From: Actinomycetota bacterium
Lineage (GTDB): Bacteria > Actinomycetota > Humimicrobiia > Humimicrobiales > Humimicrobiaceae
Assembly (NCBI GenBank): GCA_023475715.1
Contig: JAMCVO010000406.1
Location: forward strand, 1 to 10,544
Reading direction: 5' to 3'
DNA: 10,544 bases
Made by a program: the position numbers and the translations under genes. Of this stretch, positions 1-6,489 are shown in pieces; within the stretch, counting starts at the first letter, position 1; each line of letters starts with the position of its first letter. The notes beneath the pieces are model-generated. The model was not told the DNA's origin. It ran no database searches and was given only the letters and a program-made list of their open reading frames with translations.

Positions 1-87
1 GCTATGCGGGCAGAAGCTCCATTAAAGAAATAAGTAAAGCGAGCATCTCGCAAACACTCAAAAAGAAAAAGACCTTTCAAATCCTTT

Positions 88-116
88 GTTTAAATATGCC
101 ACTGGCATATTTAAAC
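88..116. other. Perfect 13-bp inverted repeat (hairpin) downstream of the tRNA genes
   Basis: Two 13-base arms (88-100 and 104-116) are exact reverse complements separated by the 3-base loop ACT. The stem lies 36 bases beyond the 3' end of tRNA-Tyr in the direction of tRNA transcription, so it may end or process that transcript. It lacks the GC-rich stem and the directly following U-run of a classical intrinsic terminator, although a T-rich stretch follows about 20 bases further on that strand. The rest of 1-152 shows no gene I can support. Confidence 0.5.
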
Positions 117-152
117 CTTAAAATAAATTATCTCTTTAAATTTTATAGTTTA

Positions 153-238
153 TGGTGGAGGAGAAAGGATTTGAACCTCTGTAGGCATACGCCGGCAGAT
201 TTACAGTCTGCTCCCTTTGACCACTCGGGCACTCCTCC
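153..238 (-). tRNA. tRNA-Tyr (anticodon GUA)
   Basis: On the minus strand a 7-bp acceptor stem GGAGGAG/CTCCTCC is followed by discriminator A and an encoded CCA (153-155). The anticodon arm is GCAGA-CTGTAAA-TCTGC, giving anticodon GTA. The long variable arm (class II) and a GGTTCAAATCC T-arm fit tyrosine. It is 86 nt including CCA and lies 27 bases downstream of tRNA-Thr on the same strand, almost certainly in one transcript. Thr and Tyr tRNA genes are neighbours in many bacteria. Confidence 0.97.
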
Positions 239-265
239 ACGTTAAGCTTATTATATCTTCGCCAA

Positions 266-341
266 TGGAGCCGGCGGACCGACTTGAACGGACAACCTGC
301 TGATTACAAATCAGCTGCTCTGCCAATTGAGCTACGCCGGC
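266..341 (-). tRNA. tRNA-Thr (anticodon UGU)
   Basis: On the minus strand the acceptor stem is GCCGGCG/CGCCGGC, with discriminator T and encoded CCA (266-268). The D-arm is GCTCAATTGGCAGAGC. The anticodon arm is GCTGA-TTTGTAA-TCAGC, giving anticodon TGT. The T-arm contains GTTCAAGTC. Length is 76 nt including CCA. It is the first gene of the two-tRNA unit, and its 5' end lies 18 bases after the -10 hexamer of a strong promoter. Confidence 0.97.
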
Positions 342-359
342 AAACTAATTAGCTTCAAC

Positions 360-388
360 ATTATCCTAATCTATTTTAATTATGTCAA
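360..388 (-). promoter_or_regulatory. Sigma70-type promoter for the tRNA-Thr/tRNA-Tyr unit
   Basis: Read on the minus strand, a consensus -35 TTGACA (383-388) is separated by exactly 17 bases from GATAAT (360-365), which matches the -10 consensus at five of six positions. Transcription would start close to the mature tRNA-Thr 5' end at 341, as expected for a stable-RNA promoter. Confidence 0.8.
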
Positions 389-415
389 GATAAGAAACCG
401 GCTGATCCATGTCAA
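387..415 (-). promoter_or_regulatory. Possible second, upstream promoter for the tRNA unit
   Basis: A second perfect TTGACA (410-415, minus strand) lies 27 bases upstream of the first. A 17-base spacer leads to TATCTT (387-392), four of six to the -10 consensus. This -10 overlaps the downstream -35, so the two promoters could not be fully occupied together. Tandem promoters are common for stable RNA operons, but the weak -10 keeps this tentative. Confidence 0.35.
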
Positions 416-482
416 TTCTTTTATAAGGTCTGCACTTTTAAAATATCATAAATACAATATAATAAGATAAGAGGTGAGCGTA

Positions 483-1310
483 ATGTTTGCAAATGAAGAT
501 ATAAGAGAAAATATAGCTGCTGGAAGTTTTTATCCGTCAAATCCACAAACTCTTGAGAATATGGTTAAAAAATTCCTTGACAATGCTGAAGAGAAAAAAA
601 TTAAAAAAATTAAGGCTCTTGTCTGCCCTCATGCAGGATACATATATTCAGGCCAGGTTGCGGCATGCTCTTACAGACAGGTAATGGACAGGGAATTCAG
701 CACTGTAATAATAATAGCTCCGTCGCATTCCGAGCATTTTGATTTCAACTCAATTTATAATGGGAAAGCTTATCAAACCCCTTTAGGCATGGTAAGTGTT
801 GATAATGAAAGCTGTGAAAAACTTGCAGCTTCAGGCAGTCAGAATATCAGGCTTTCCAAATACGGGCACAGAACCGAGCATAGCCTTGAAGTGCAGCTTC
901 CTTTCATGCAAATTGCTTTAAAGAACTTACAAATAGTGCCTGTTGTCATGGGAATCCAAAGCAAAGAAAATGCAAAGTCTCTGGGAACTGCTATCGGCGA
1001 GTTATTTAAAGGTGAAAACATATTATTGGTCGCAAGTACCGATCTTTCACATTATCATCCCTATAATACCGCTGTTTCCCTTGATAAAAAAGTTGAAGAG
1101 TTTATCGGGAATTTTGATATAGAAGGTCTGGAAGCAGCATTCTTAAGTGACAGACTTGAGATGTGCGGTGGCGGACCGGTAATTGCTGCAATGATTGCAT
1201 CAAAAATTTTAGGGGCCCAAAATTCCGAAATACTTTGTTATATGAATTCAGGTGATACAAGCGGCGACAGAAGCGCAGTAGTAGGTTACCTTTCGGCAGT
1301 CTTGTATTGA
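483..1310 (+). CDS. Memo-family protein (AmmeMemoRadiSam system protein B)
   Basis: A 275-aa protein of the Memo family, related by fold to class III extradiol (LigB-type) dioxygenases; the bacterial function is not established. Seen: the metal-site pattern of Memo, with CPHAGYIYSG (His50), APSHSEHF (His82) and MCGGGP (Cys228), corresponding to the His/His/Cys site of human MEMO1. RTEHSLEVQLPF and STDLSHYHP motifs are also present. I chose ATG 483 because AGGTG lies 6 bases upstream; the in-frame GTG at 474 falls inside that ribosome-binding site. Length matches the family. It is followed 72 bases later by the AMMECR1 gene, the usual partner. The radical SAM member of the trio is not in this window. 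A TATAAT at 458-463 may be its -10, but no good -35 accompanies it. Confidence 0.93.
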   Translation: MFANEDIRENIAAGSFYPSNPQTLENMVKKFLDNAEEKKIKKIKALVCPHAGYIYSGQVAACSYRQVMDREFSTVIIIAPSHSEHFDFNSIYNGKAYQTPLGMVSVDNESCEKLAASGSQNIRLSKYGHRTEHSLEVQLPFMQIALKNLQIVPVVMGIQSKENAKSLGTAIGELFKGENILLVASTDLSHYHPYNTAVSLDKKVEEFIGNFDIEGLEAAFLSDRLEMCGGGPVIAAMIASKILGAQNSEILCYMNSGDTSGDRSAVVGYLSAVLY

Positions 1311-1382
1311 AATACTGACATTCATAAACATTTATCAAATTAACTATTCATCAATTATTTATTTTATTTAAAAGAGGTAAAG

Positions 1383-1946
1383 ATGGAAAGCATGAGTTTA
1401 AATGATGAACAGAAAAAAGTCTTACTGGAAATAGCACGCAAAACCATTGAAAATGCAGCAATTGGCAAAAATCCTCCGGATTTTGATATTGACGATCCCG
1501 TACTTAATATAAAATCCGGCGCATTTGTAACAATTCACAACAAGAAAAATTTAAGGGGCTGCATTGGTAATATTGTCGCACAGATTCCTCTTTGGAAAAC
1601 CATAGAAAAAATGGCTATAGAAGCTTCGATGCATGATCCTAGGTTCCCTTCTCTTTCACCGAAAGAGCTTGGTGATATAGATATAGAAATATCGGTACTT
1701 TCACCCTTCAAAAAAATAACAGATATAAATGAAATTGAGGTTGGCAAGCATGGCATCTTTATAAAGCAGGGGTTTTATCAGGGGCTGTTACTGCCTCAGG
1801 TAGCGACAGATTATGGATGGAACAGAACGCAGTTCCTCGAATATACTTGCCAAAAAGCCGGTTTGGGCAGAGAGTGCTATAAGGAAAAAAATTGTGAAAT
1901 TTTTATTTTTTCAGCTACCATTTTTAGTGAAAAGGAAATTAATTAG
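1383..1946 (+). CDS. AMMECR1-domain protein (AmmeMemoRadiSam system protein A)
   Basis: A 187-aa protein that is essentially one AMMECR1 domain. Seen: the family hallmark LRGCIGN at residues 57-63, then ASMHDPRFPSLSPKEL (81-96) and the C-terminal LLLPQVATDYGWNRTQFL stretch (135-152). The family is conserved in all domains of life, often beside Memo and a radical SAM enzyme, and its biochemical role is unsettled. ATG 1383 has AGAGGT 4 bases upstream; an in-frame ATG at 1392 would be too far from it. The gene follows the Memo gene on the same strand and is probably co-transcribed. Its last 8 bases overlap the 3' end of the convergent CapA-like gene, so no room exists for a separate terminator. 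Confidence 0.93.
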   Translation: MESMSLNDEQKKVLLEIARKTIENAAIGKNPPDFDIDDPVLNIKSGAFVTIHNKKNLRGCIGNIVAQIPLWKTIEKMAIEASMHDPRFPSLSPKELGDIDIEISVLSPFKKITDINEIEVGKHGIFIKQGFYQGLLLPQVATDYGWNRTQFLEYTCQKAGLGRECYKEKNCEIFIFSATIFSEKEIN

Positions 1947-3756
1947 AAGTATTTCCGGTCTTATCTGATTTTGAATCATTATTAAAATTTTCGATGTCAC
2001 CAAAAATTGATTTCAAAAGTCCAGCCCTTTCAGTTCCATATGCGGGGCGGGGCTGGCAGTAATTTTGAATCAATTCAATCATTGTGGTTATTAAAACAGT
2101 ATTTATATATTTACCATCATAGAATATGTGTTTAGCTATTATTCCCTGCCTGACTCCCAGTCCGGACGCCTGTCCGAAAAATAAATTACCAAGCCCATAA
2201 TTAATAAAACCATTGCCTCTGAACTCGACTCCCATCGGCTGATGCGCCTGACTTCCGCTTACTATATCTGCACCTGCATCCAGAACTGCCCTGAAATCCT
2301 TCATCTGCTCTTTGGTAGGATAGTAATTATAAGTTTCCATATATTGAAAGGTAAATATTACGATGAATCCTTTGCTTTTAAGATTCCTGACAATATTTTC
2401 CATTTTCTGCATGTCGCTTTCTTTTTGTGCCGCATCCCACATGTTTATAGGAGCAGAACCCGGGGTATCTTTTCCAGCCCAGTCGCTGGAGGGTCCGAAA
2501 GAGTTGGCACCCACAAAAGCTATCCTGTAACCATTGATTTCAAAAGTTGCAGGCCTGTATGAGTCTTCCAGATTCCTGCCTCCTCCAAAATATGCAATAC
2601 CTTCTTTATCATAAATATCCAGAGTATAAGCGAGCCATTTGGAACCATAATCATTCAAGTGATTTCCTGTAAGTTCTATCACGTCCGTACCAACATACTT
2701 AAGCAATTCCATATATTCAGGTTTACTGCAAAAAACAGTACCGCTTTTACCTGCATCGCACCCTTCCACAAATGATACCTCGTTGCTTATATGAGTTATG
2801 TCCGCATTCCTTAAAATATCAACAACTTTTTCAGCAGGATATTTTGTGCCGTTTTTATCCATCCCCCGTGCAATCTGCCTTGCCATTGCTGTAACCCCTG
2901 TCATAACAACAGTGACTAATTTTGAAAGATCCCTATTTGAAAATGATGCATTCTCAAGACTTGCTTTGGCTTTTTTCACCAATTCTGCGTCTTCGCCTTT
3001 TGCAGCTATCTTAAAAGTGATAGGATAATTTTCAATTTTAAGATTTTTATCAAATATGTTGAACCCATCAAGATTTACGGGTTTCAATTTTGGAGTAATT
3101 TCATTGAAAGGAATTACCGAAAAGCTGTTGACACTGTTTTCAAGCAGAGAAGTAAGTTCTTCTTGGCTTCCTGCAATTTTTATTTGCTTTACCTTGCACT
3201 TGCCCAAAGCCTTTTCAATAATTTCAAGATCAGAGCTTCTAATGATAAGTTCAGGTTCAAATTCTTTTCCGGTTATATCTTTTAAGTTTTCCATGCTGCC
3301 ATTCCAATATCCGATAAAATCTCCGGAGGAGCTCTCTTCAAAAAAACTCCAAAACGATACGACAGGAACATAAATTAGCAAGTTTTTATAGTCTGAACTA
3401 TCCGGCTCTGCCGGTAAAATTTCTATTAAAATATCCGCAGTTTCCCTTGTGGCTGTCATATTAAAATTTTCAAAATCTTTTTTAAGCTCAAGGTTGATAG
3501 AGTCTTTAACAAATTCTGGTATTATTTCATCAAAATAAAAATTGATCGGAACTGGCTCTGTAGTTTCGGTTACGGTACTCTCGCTTACAGAATCCGTTGC
3601 TGTTGCTGATTGATCTGTTTGCTGCAGGTCTTTATTTCTGCCTGAATTGATACCTAAAAAATCTGAATTAAAAAAAGAGCAGCCCGATAAAAGCATCAGA
3701 ATAAGAATAAAAGCCACTGTCAGTAAAAATATTTTTAAGAAATTAGTTTTAATCAT
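1939..3756 (-). CDS. Lipoprotein with solute-binding-like N-terminal region and CapA-type metallophosphatase domain
   Basis: About 605 aa from ATG 3756. A lipoprotein signal peptide is clear: basic start MIKTNFLK, hydrophobic core, then lipobox LLSGC with Cys26. A Ser/Thr/Gln-rich linker follows (about 40-70), then a mixed alpha/beta region (about 70-275) resembling a periplasmic solute-binding protein. The C-terminal half (about 281-550) is a CapA/PGA_cap domain of the calcineurin-like superfamily: ITHISNEVSF (320-329), ELTGNHLND (361-369), SGSQAHQPMG (500-509) and YGLGNLFFG (520-528). The first metal motif, usually GD with a metal-binding Asp, reads TGVTAMAR here. It is probably anchored outside the membrane and acts on an envelope polymer or phosphoester; the substrate is unknown. 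An in-frame TTG at 3792 would add 12 residues, but neither start has a good ribosome-binding site and the ATG gives the canonical signal peptide. Confidence 0.88.
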   Translation of the reverse strand: MIKTNFLKIFLLTVAFILILMLLSGCSFFNSDFLGINSGRNKDLQQTDQSATATDSVSESTVTETTEPVPINFYFDEIIPEFVKDSINLELKKDFENFNMTATRETADILIEILPAEPDSSDYKNLLIYVPVVSFWSFFEESSSGDFIGYWNGSMENLKDITGKEFEPELIIRSSDLEIIEKALGKCKVKQIKIAGSQEELTSLLENSVNSFSVIPFNEITPKLKPVNLDGFNIFDKNLKIENYPITFKIAAKGEDAELVKKAKASLENASFSNRDLSKLVTVVMTGVTAMARQIARGMDKNGTKYPAEKVVDILRNADITHISNEVSFVEGCDAGKSGTVFCSKPEYMELLKYVGTDVIELTGNHLNDYGSKWLAYTLDIYDKEGIAYFGGGRNLEDSYRPATFEINGYRIAFVGANSFGPSSDWAGKDTPGSAPINMWDAAQKESDMQKMENIVRNLKSKGFIVIFTFQYMETYNYYPTKEQMKDFRAVLDAGADIVSGSQAHQPMGVEFRGNGFINYGLGNLFFGQASGLGVRQGIIAKHIFYDGKYINTVLITTMIELIQNYCQPRPAYGTERAGLLKSIFGDIENFNNDSKSDKTGNTSN

Positions 3757-3861
3757 TTTAAATAATGGGAACTTTAATAAAAACCTGAACAATTCTACAA
3801 TTTTATATTTTTAGTATTAAAAATGAAAGTAAAAAAATAACATTATTTTAACTGAAAGTGC

Positions 3862-3867
3862 TATAAT
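3862..3867 (+). promoter_or_regulatory. Candidate -10 element upstream of bactofilin 1
   Basis: A perfect TATAAT lies 78 bases before the bactofilin start, in the 189-base divergent gap between the CapA-like gene and bactofilin 1. At 17-base spacing the -35 position reads AACATT, a poor match, so activity is only plausible. The rest of the gap is AT-rich, with no other signal I would name. Confidence 0.35.
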
Positions 3868-3945
3868 AATAATCTCAAAAATCTGATTAATATTGATTCT
3901 TAGACAGTAAATTTTTTAATTGGCCACTTTTAAGGAGGGTATACT

Positions 3946-4458
3946 ATGTTTTCAAAAAAAGAAATAGAAGCACCCGGGAGTAAGACATTAACCATAATTG
4001 CCGAAGGCGTAAAAATAGAAGGTAAAATATATTCAAAGGGTTCTACAAGAATTGATGGATATGTAATTGGCGAAATTATATCGGAAAAGGAATTTACAAT
4101 TGGAAAAGAGGGGAAAGTAGAGGCTAATGTAAAGACCTGCAATGCGATAATAGCCGGAAGTTTTAAGGGTGAAATGATATCTGCGGGAGAAGTCGAGATA
4201 ACAGCAACCGGAAAATTTTTAGGCAACTTAGTTCAAAAAGATGCTTTGCTTACTATATCGAAGGGTGGACTTTTTAAAGGAGAGAGCATTATTTCTGAAA
4301 ATCAGGATATTTTTAAGATAAATGAATTAAGCAAACCAAAAGAATCGATAGGCATCAATGCGCCGCATAATGTTTCAATTGGTCCAAGGATTTTGGAACA
4401 AAAGTTAAATCCGAGAAGTATGGATCAAATTAACAGAGGGCGGGACATTGAGATCTAG
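3946..4458 (+). CDS. Bactofilin 1 (polymer-forming cytoskeletal protein)
   Basis: A 170-aa bactofilin-family (formerly DUF583) protein. Bactofilins polymerise without nucleotide into membrane-associated filaments that scaffold cell-shape, polarity or envelope enzymes. Seen: a short tail, then a repetitive right-handed beta-helix core at about residues 14-117 with the family rhythm, for example GVKIEGKIYSKG, RIDGYVIGEI, EGKVEANV, NAIIAGSFKGE and EVEITATGKFLGN. A polar C-terminal tail of about 50 residues follows, including PHNVSIGPRILEQ, without obvious domain. AAGGAGG (3933-3939) sits 6 bases before the ATG. It converges with the membrane-protein gene, 10 bases apart, and shares the locus with a second bactofilin (minus strand, 4696-5118). 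The two cores differ in sequence, so they are paralogues and not a recent duplication. Confidence 0.93.
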   Translation: MFSKKEIEAPGSKTLTIIAEGVKIEGKIYSKGSTRIDGYVIGEIISEKEFTIGKEGKVEANVKTCNAIIAGSFKGEMISAGEVEITATGKFLGNLVQKDALLTISKGGLFKGESIISENQDIFKINELSKPKESIGINAPHNVSIGPRILEQKLNPRSMDQINRGRDIEI

Positions 4459-4468
4459 GATAATAATT

Positions 4469-4672
4469 CTACTTTTTCCCAATATTGCCATAATACAAAA
4501 ATACAAGAAAAATAATAACAAAATAAATTATTACATTGACAGCCATTATCAGCCATACATTAATATTTGATCCCCTAAATAAAAAGTAGCTCAATATTAG
4601 TACCGGGATCAGAAATACCGAAGATACAACACTAAGTATCAATGGATTTTTTATTTTTGGATTTAAAGACAT
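4469..4672 (-). CDS. Small two-helix membrane protein, unknown function
   Basis: A 67-aa protein with two hydrophobic segments (about residues 11-32 and 39-61), a basic N-terminus (KIKN) and a C-terminal GNIGKK, suggesting both ends are cytoplasmic. I chose ATG 4672, since AAGGAG (4683-4688) lies 10 bases upstream; an in-frame TTG at 4678 is too close to it. It follows bactofilin 2 on the same strand after 23 bases and is probably translated from the same mRNA. That arrangement suggests a membrane partner for the bactofilin, but this is inference from position only. No family is recognised. Confidence 0.8.
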   Translation of the reverse strand: MSLNPKIKNPLILSVVSSVFLIPVLILSYFLFRGSNINVWLIMAVNVIIYFVIIFLVFLYYGNIGKK

Positions 4673-4695
4673 AACCAAAGCTCTCCTTAAATATA

Positions 4696-5118
4696 TTATA
4701 GAGATAAATTGCTTTCATCCGATTTCACTTTTTTTTTGCGGACTTCTCCGCTATCGCTGATTCTGGTAACATTACCACTGAATATACCGCCTTTATTAAT
4801 TATCAAAGAATCAGTTTTTATACTACCGCTTACAATTCCCGTTTCCTTAATTTCCACATTTCCGCTTGCTTCCATGTTCCCTTCATAATGGCCTATCACC
4901 TCGGCATCTGTGACCTTTACATCAGCATTTACAAAACCATTTCTCTGAATTATTACCAGCCCATCGACATCAAGCTGGCCTTTAACTTCACAGTCAATTT
5001 CTATTGATTTTGAAATTTTGAATTTTCCTTCAATAACTGCGCTGTCGCCAGTGATAGTCAGTAAAGTTCTGGGAACTTCTTCATTTTGATAATTCGCCTG
5101 GTTTTTTAAAAGTGCCAT
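4696..5118 (-). CDS. Bactofilin 2 (polymer-forming cytoskeletal protein)
   Basis: A 140-aa bactofilin. The beta-helix core (about residues 18-118) shows repeated short strands: DSAVIEGKFKISKSIEIDCE, VKGQLDVDGLVIIQRNG, FVNADVKVTDAEVIGHYEGN, ASGNVEIKETGIVSGSI and SLIINKGGIFSGNV. A charged C-terminal tail (KKKVKSDES) follows. Length is typical. AAGGAGGG sits 4 bases upstream of the ATG, a strong ribosome-binding site like that of bactofilin 1. It lies 113 bases downstream of the ParA-like gene on the same strand, so it may have its own promoter as well as read-through. The small membrane protein follows. Bactofilins often act through membrane or ParA-type partners, so the gene order is meaningful. 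Confidence 0.93.
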   Translation of the reverse strand: MALLKNQANYQNEEVPRTLLTITGDSAVIEGKFKISKSIEIDCEVKGQLDVDGLVIIQRNGFVNADVKVTDAEVIGHYEGNMEASGNVEIKETGIVSGSIKTDSLIINKGGIFSGNVTRISDSGEVRKKKVKSDESNLSL

Positions 5119-5231
5119 TGATCCCTCCTTGATTAAAAGGTATTCTGAATAATATTTTAGTTCATTTTTTTAGAATTTACACTTTTTTTCAAAACAAAAT
5201 AAATTAAAGATTAAATAGTTTTCTTCAGTAA

Positions 5232-6080
5232 CTATGGCTCGATGTCATCAATTGACTTGTCAACTTCATTAAATGCATTAAGCAAATCCAGTGAAGCTTC
5301 TGAACTGGGGAAAGAAATAAAAACAGGCTCACTGTTTAAAGAAATTGAAAGCTGGTAATGCGAAAGGTACCTGATTTTCTGGTTAATTATATTAAAAGTT
5401 TCGCCATATTTGTTAATAAATTTTACATAAATATTTTCCGAAGCTATTCTTCTCTTTTCATATGCATTTATGATGACTGCCGCAATATTAATTTTGATGC
5501 TGAATTTTTCCTCCAGGTTAGTAATGATTTTTTTTAAATATTTCACATCCAGATATGAAAACAGCTCAGGTTTAAGAACCATTATTATGTTTTTGGCGTA
5601 AATTATTGAAGTGGTAGAAAGAAGCGAGTAATTTGGCTGGGAATCAATAATTACATAATCATAGTCTCCGGGACTTATATATTGTTCCAGAACTTTCTTT
5701 ATAATCATATTTCTATGCATTGCCTGATAAATTTTATTTTCATTAAAGGTTCTGGCCAGCAGATAATCTGTAAGATACTCTTCGATCAAAGAAATATTAT
5801 TAGAGGAAGGAAGGAGATCGATATTGCTGCTTATCTTTATTACATAATCTTTGAAGTTTATTTCCTGCTTTTTTATATAATTTACAATCAGATTCTCCAG
5901 ATTCTTTCCCTCTCTGATTGCAATTTTTTTATGAAAAGCCTGATGAAGGTTTGCCTGTGGATCAAAATCTAAAAATAATATTCTTTTGTTTCTCTTTTCA
6001 GCAAGATACCAACCATAATTATAACAAATTGTAGTCTTGCCGGTTCCACCTTTAGTATTGAAGAAAACAATTTTTTTCAT
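5232..6080 (-). CDS. ParA/MinD-family ATPase (orphan, no ParB beside it)
   Basis: A 282-aa deviant-Walker ATPase. Seen: P-loop KGGTGKTT (residues 10-17) with signature Lys10 and Lys15, Walker A' FLDFDPQANL (36-45) with the ParA-type DxDPQ, and Walker B YDYVIIDSQPN (140-150). ParA proteins dimerise on ATP and position cargo such as chromosomes, plasmids or protein clusters on the nucleoid or membrane. No N-terminal DNA-binding domain is present, so it is a short ParA/Soj-like or cargo-positioning type. No ParB gene or parS-like repeats are seen. It is upstream of bactofilin 2 on the same strand, suggesting a job in filament or cluster placement. ATG 6080 places the P-loop right at the N-terminus as usual, though no clear ribosome-binding site is visible. 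Confidence 0.88.
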   Translation of the reverse strand: MKKIVFFNTKGGTGKTTICYNYGWYLAEKRNKRILFLDFDPQANLHQAFHKKIAIREGKNLENLIVNYIKKQEINFKDYVIKISSNIDLLPSSNNISLIEEYLTDYLLARTFNENKIYQAMHRNMIIKKVLEQYISPGDYDYVIIDSQPNYSLLSTTSIIYAKNIIMVLKPELFSYLDVKYLKKIITNLEEKFSIKINIAAVIINAYEKRRIASENIYVKFINKYGETFNIINQKIRYLSHYQLSISLNSEPVFISFPSSEASLDLLNAFNEVDKSIDDIEP

Positions 6081-6178
6081 TGAAACTGTCTATTAAAAGC
6101 TCCATATGCTAATTACTAAGCAATTTAATAATTTTATCACAAAGACTGATAATTATTAATTCATTATTATGATTAGTT

Positions 6179-6397
6179 AGCACTAAAATTTCGTGATAAA
6201 AAATAAATTGATAAGCCAGGATGGGTATTGAGAAAACCATTTGAAGGCTTAAGCGGGCATGGTTCCTCCTCCAGGAGGAGAGCTAAGCCTGAAACTGAGC
6301 TGGCTTTTACTCGCAGGGGAAAAGCCAGCGTGTTTTTGAAATACCCATCATGGCCCTTAAAATTTTCCTTTATTGCTATCACGAAATTTTAGATGCT
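6179..6397. mobile_element. MITE-like element with 16-bp terminal inverted repeats (copy 1)
   Basis: The outer arms CTAAAATTTCGTGATA (6183-6198) and its exact reverse complement (6377-6392) bound about 210 bp; flanking AGCA/TGCT extends the symmetry with a one-base gap. A subterminal inverted pair (6215-6229 and 6340-6354) matches at 14 of 15. Internal hairpins: 6300-6308 with 6320-6328 (CTGGCTTTT stem), 6245-6251 with 6284-6290, and CTCCTCC-A-GGAGGAG within the latter. Base composition is richer in G+C than the surroundings. A second inverted copy starts at 10457. There is no transposase, so it would have to move in trans. It fills most of the 409-base gap between the ParA-like and GNAT genes. 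A clear target duplication is not visible. Confidence 0.75.
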
Positions 6398-6489
6398 TTC
6401 ATATGATTCAAAAATAATAAATGCGTAAAAATGCAAACTTGTATAAAATATGATTATTTTATTGCTGCTTATTGCATGAGGTTGTAGCC

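Noticed and set aside
1..60. Possible further tRNA on the minus strand, downstream of tRNA-Tyr
   Set aside because: A GAGCTTCTGCCCGCATAGC stretch looks superficially tRNA-like, but the would-be anticodon loop lacks U33 and no acceptor or T-arm can be built.
3..245. An open plus-strand frame from the window start through the tRNA-Tyr gene
   Set aside because: It reads antisense through a certain tRNA gene, has no recognisable protein similarity and no ribosome-binding site in view. It is open by chance.
458..463. TATAAT as the -10 of a promoter for the Memo gene
   Set aside because: No acceptable -35 lies 16-18 bases upstream, and the start point would fall almost on the ribosome-binding site. 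Not listed as a feature.
5119..5231. Internal promoter or terminator between the ParA-like gene and bactofilin 2
   Set aside because: The 113-base gap is AT-rich. Only weak hexamers (such as TAAAAT with a poor -35) and no hairpin were found.
6173..6382. A 69-codon minus-strand frame as a protein-coding gene
   Set aside because: It begins with GTG inside the terminal repeat, has no ribosome-binding site, and coincides with the inverted-repeat element. Treated as repeat sequence; the open frame is noted as a low-interest finding.
6169..6408. Flanking ATGATT on both sides of repeat copy 1 as a target-site duplication
   Set aside because: The two ATGATT sites are 4 and 5 bases away from the element ends and unequal in offset, so chance in AT-rich flanks is the simpler reading.
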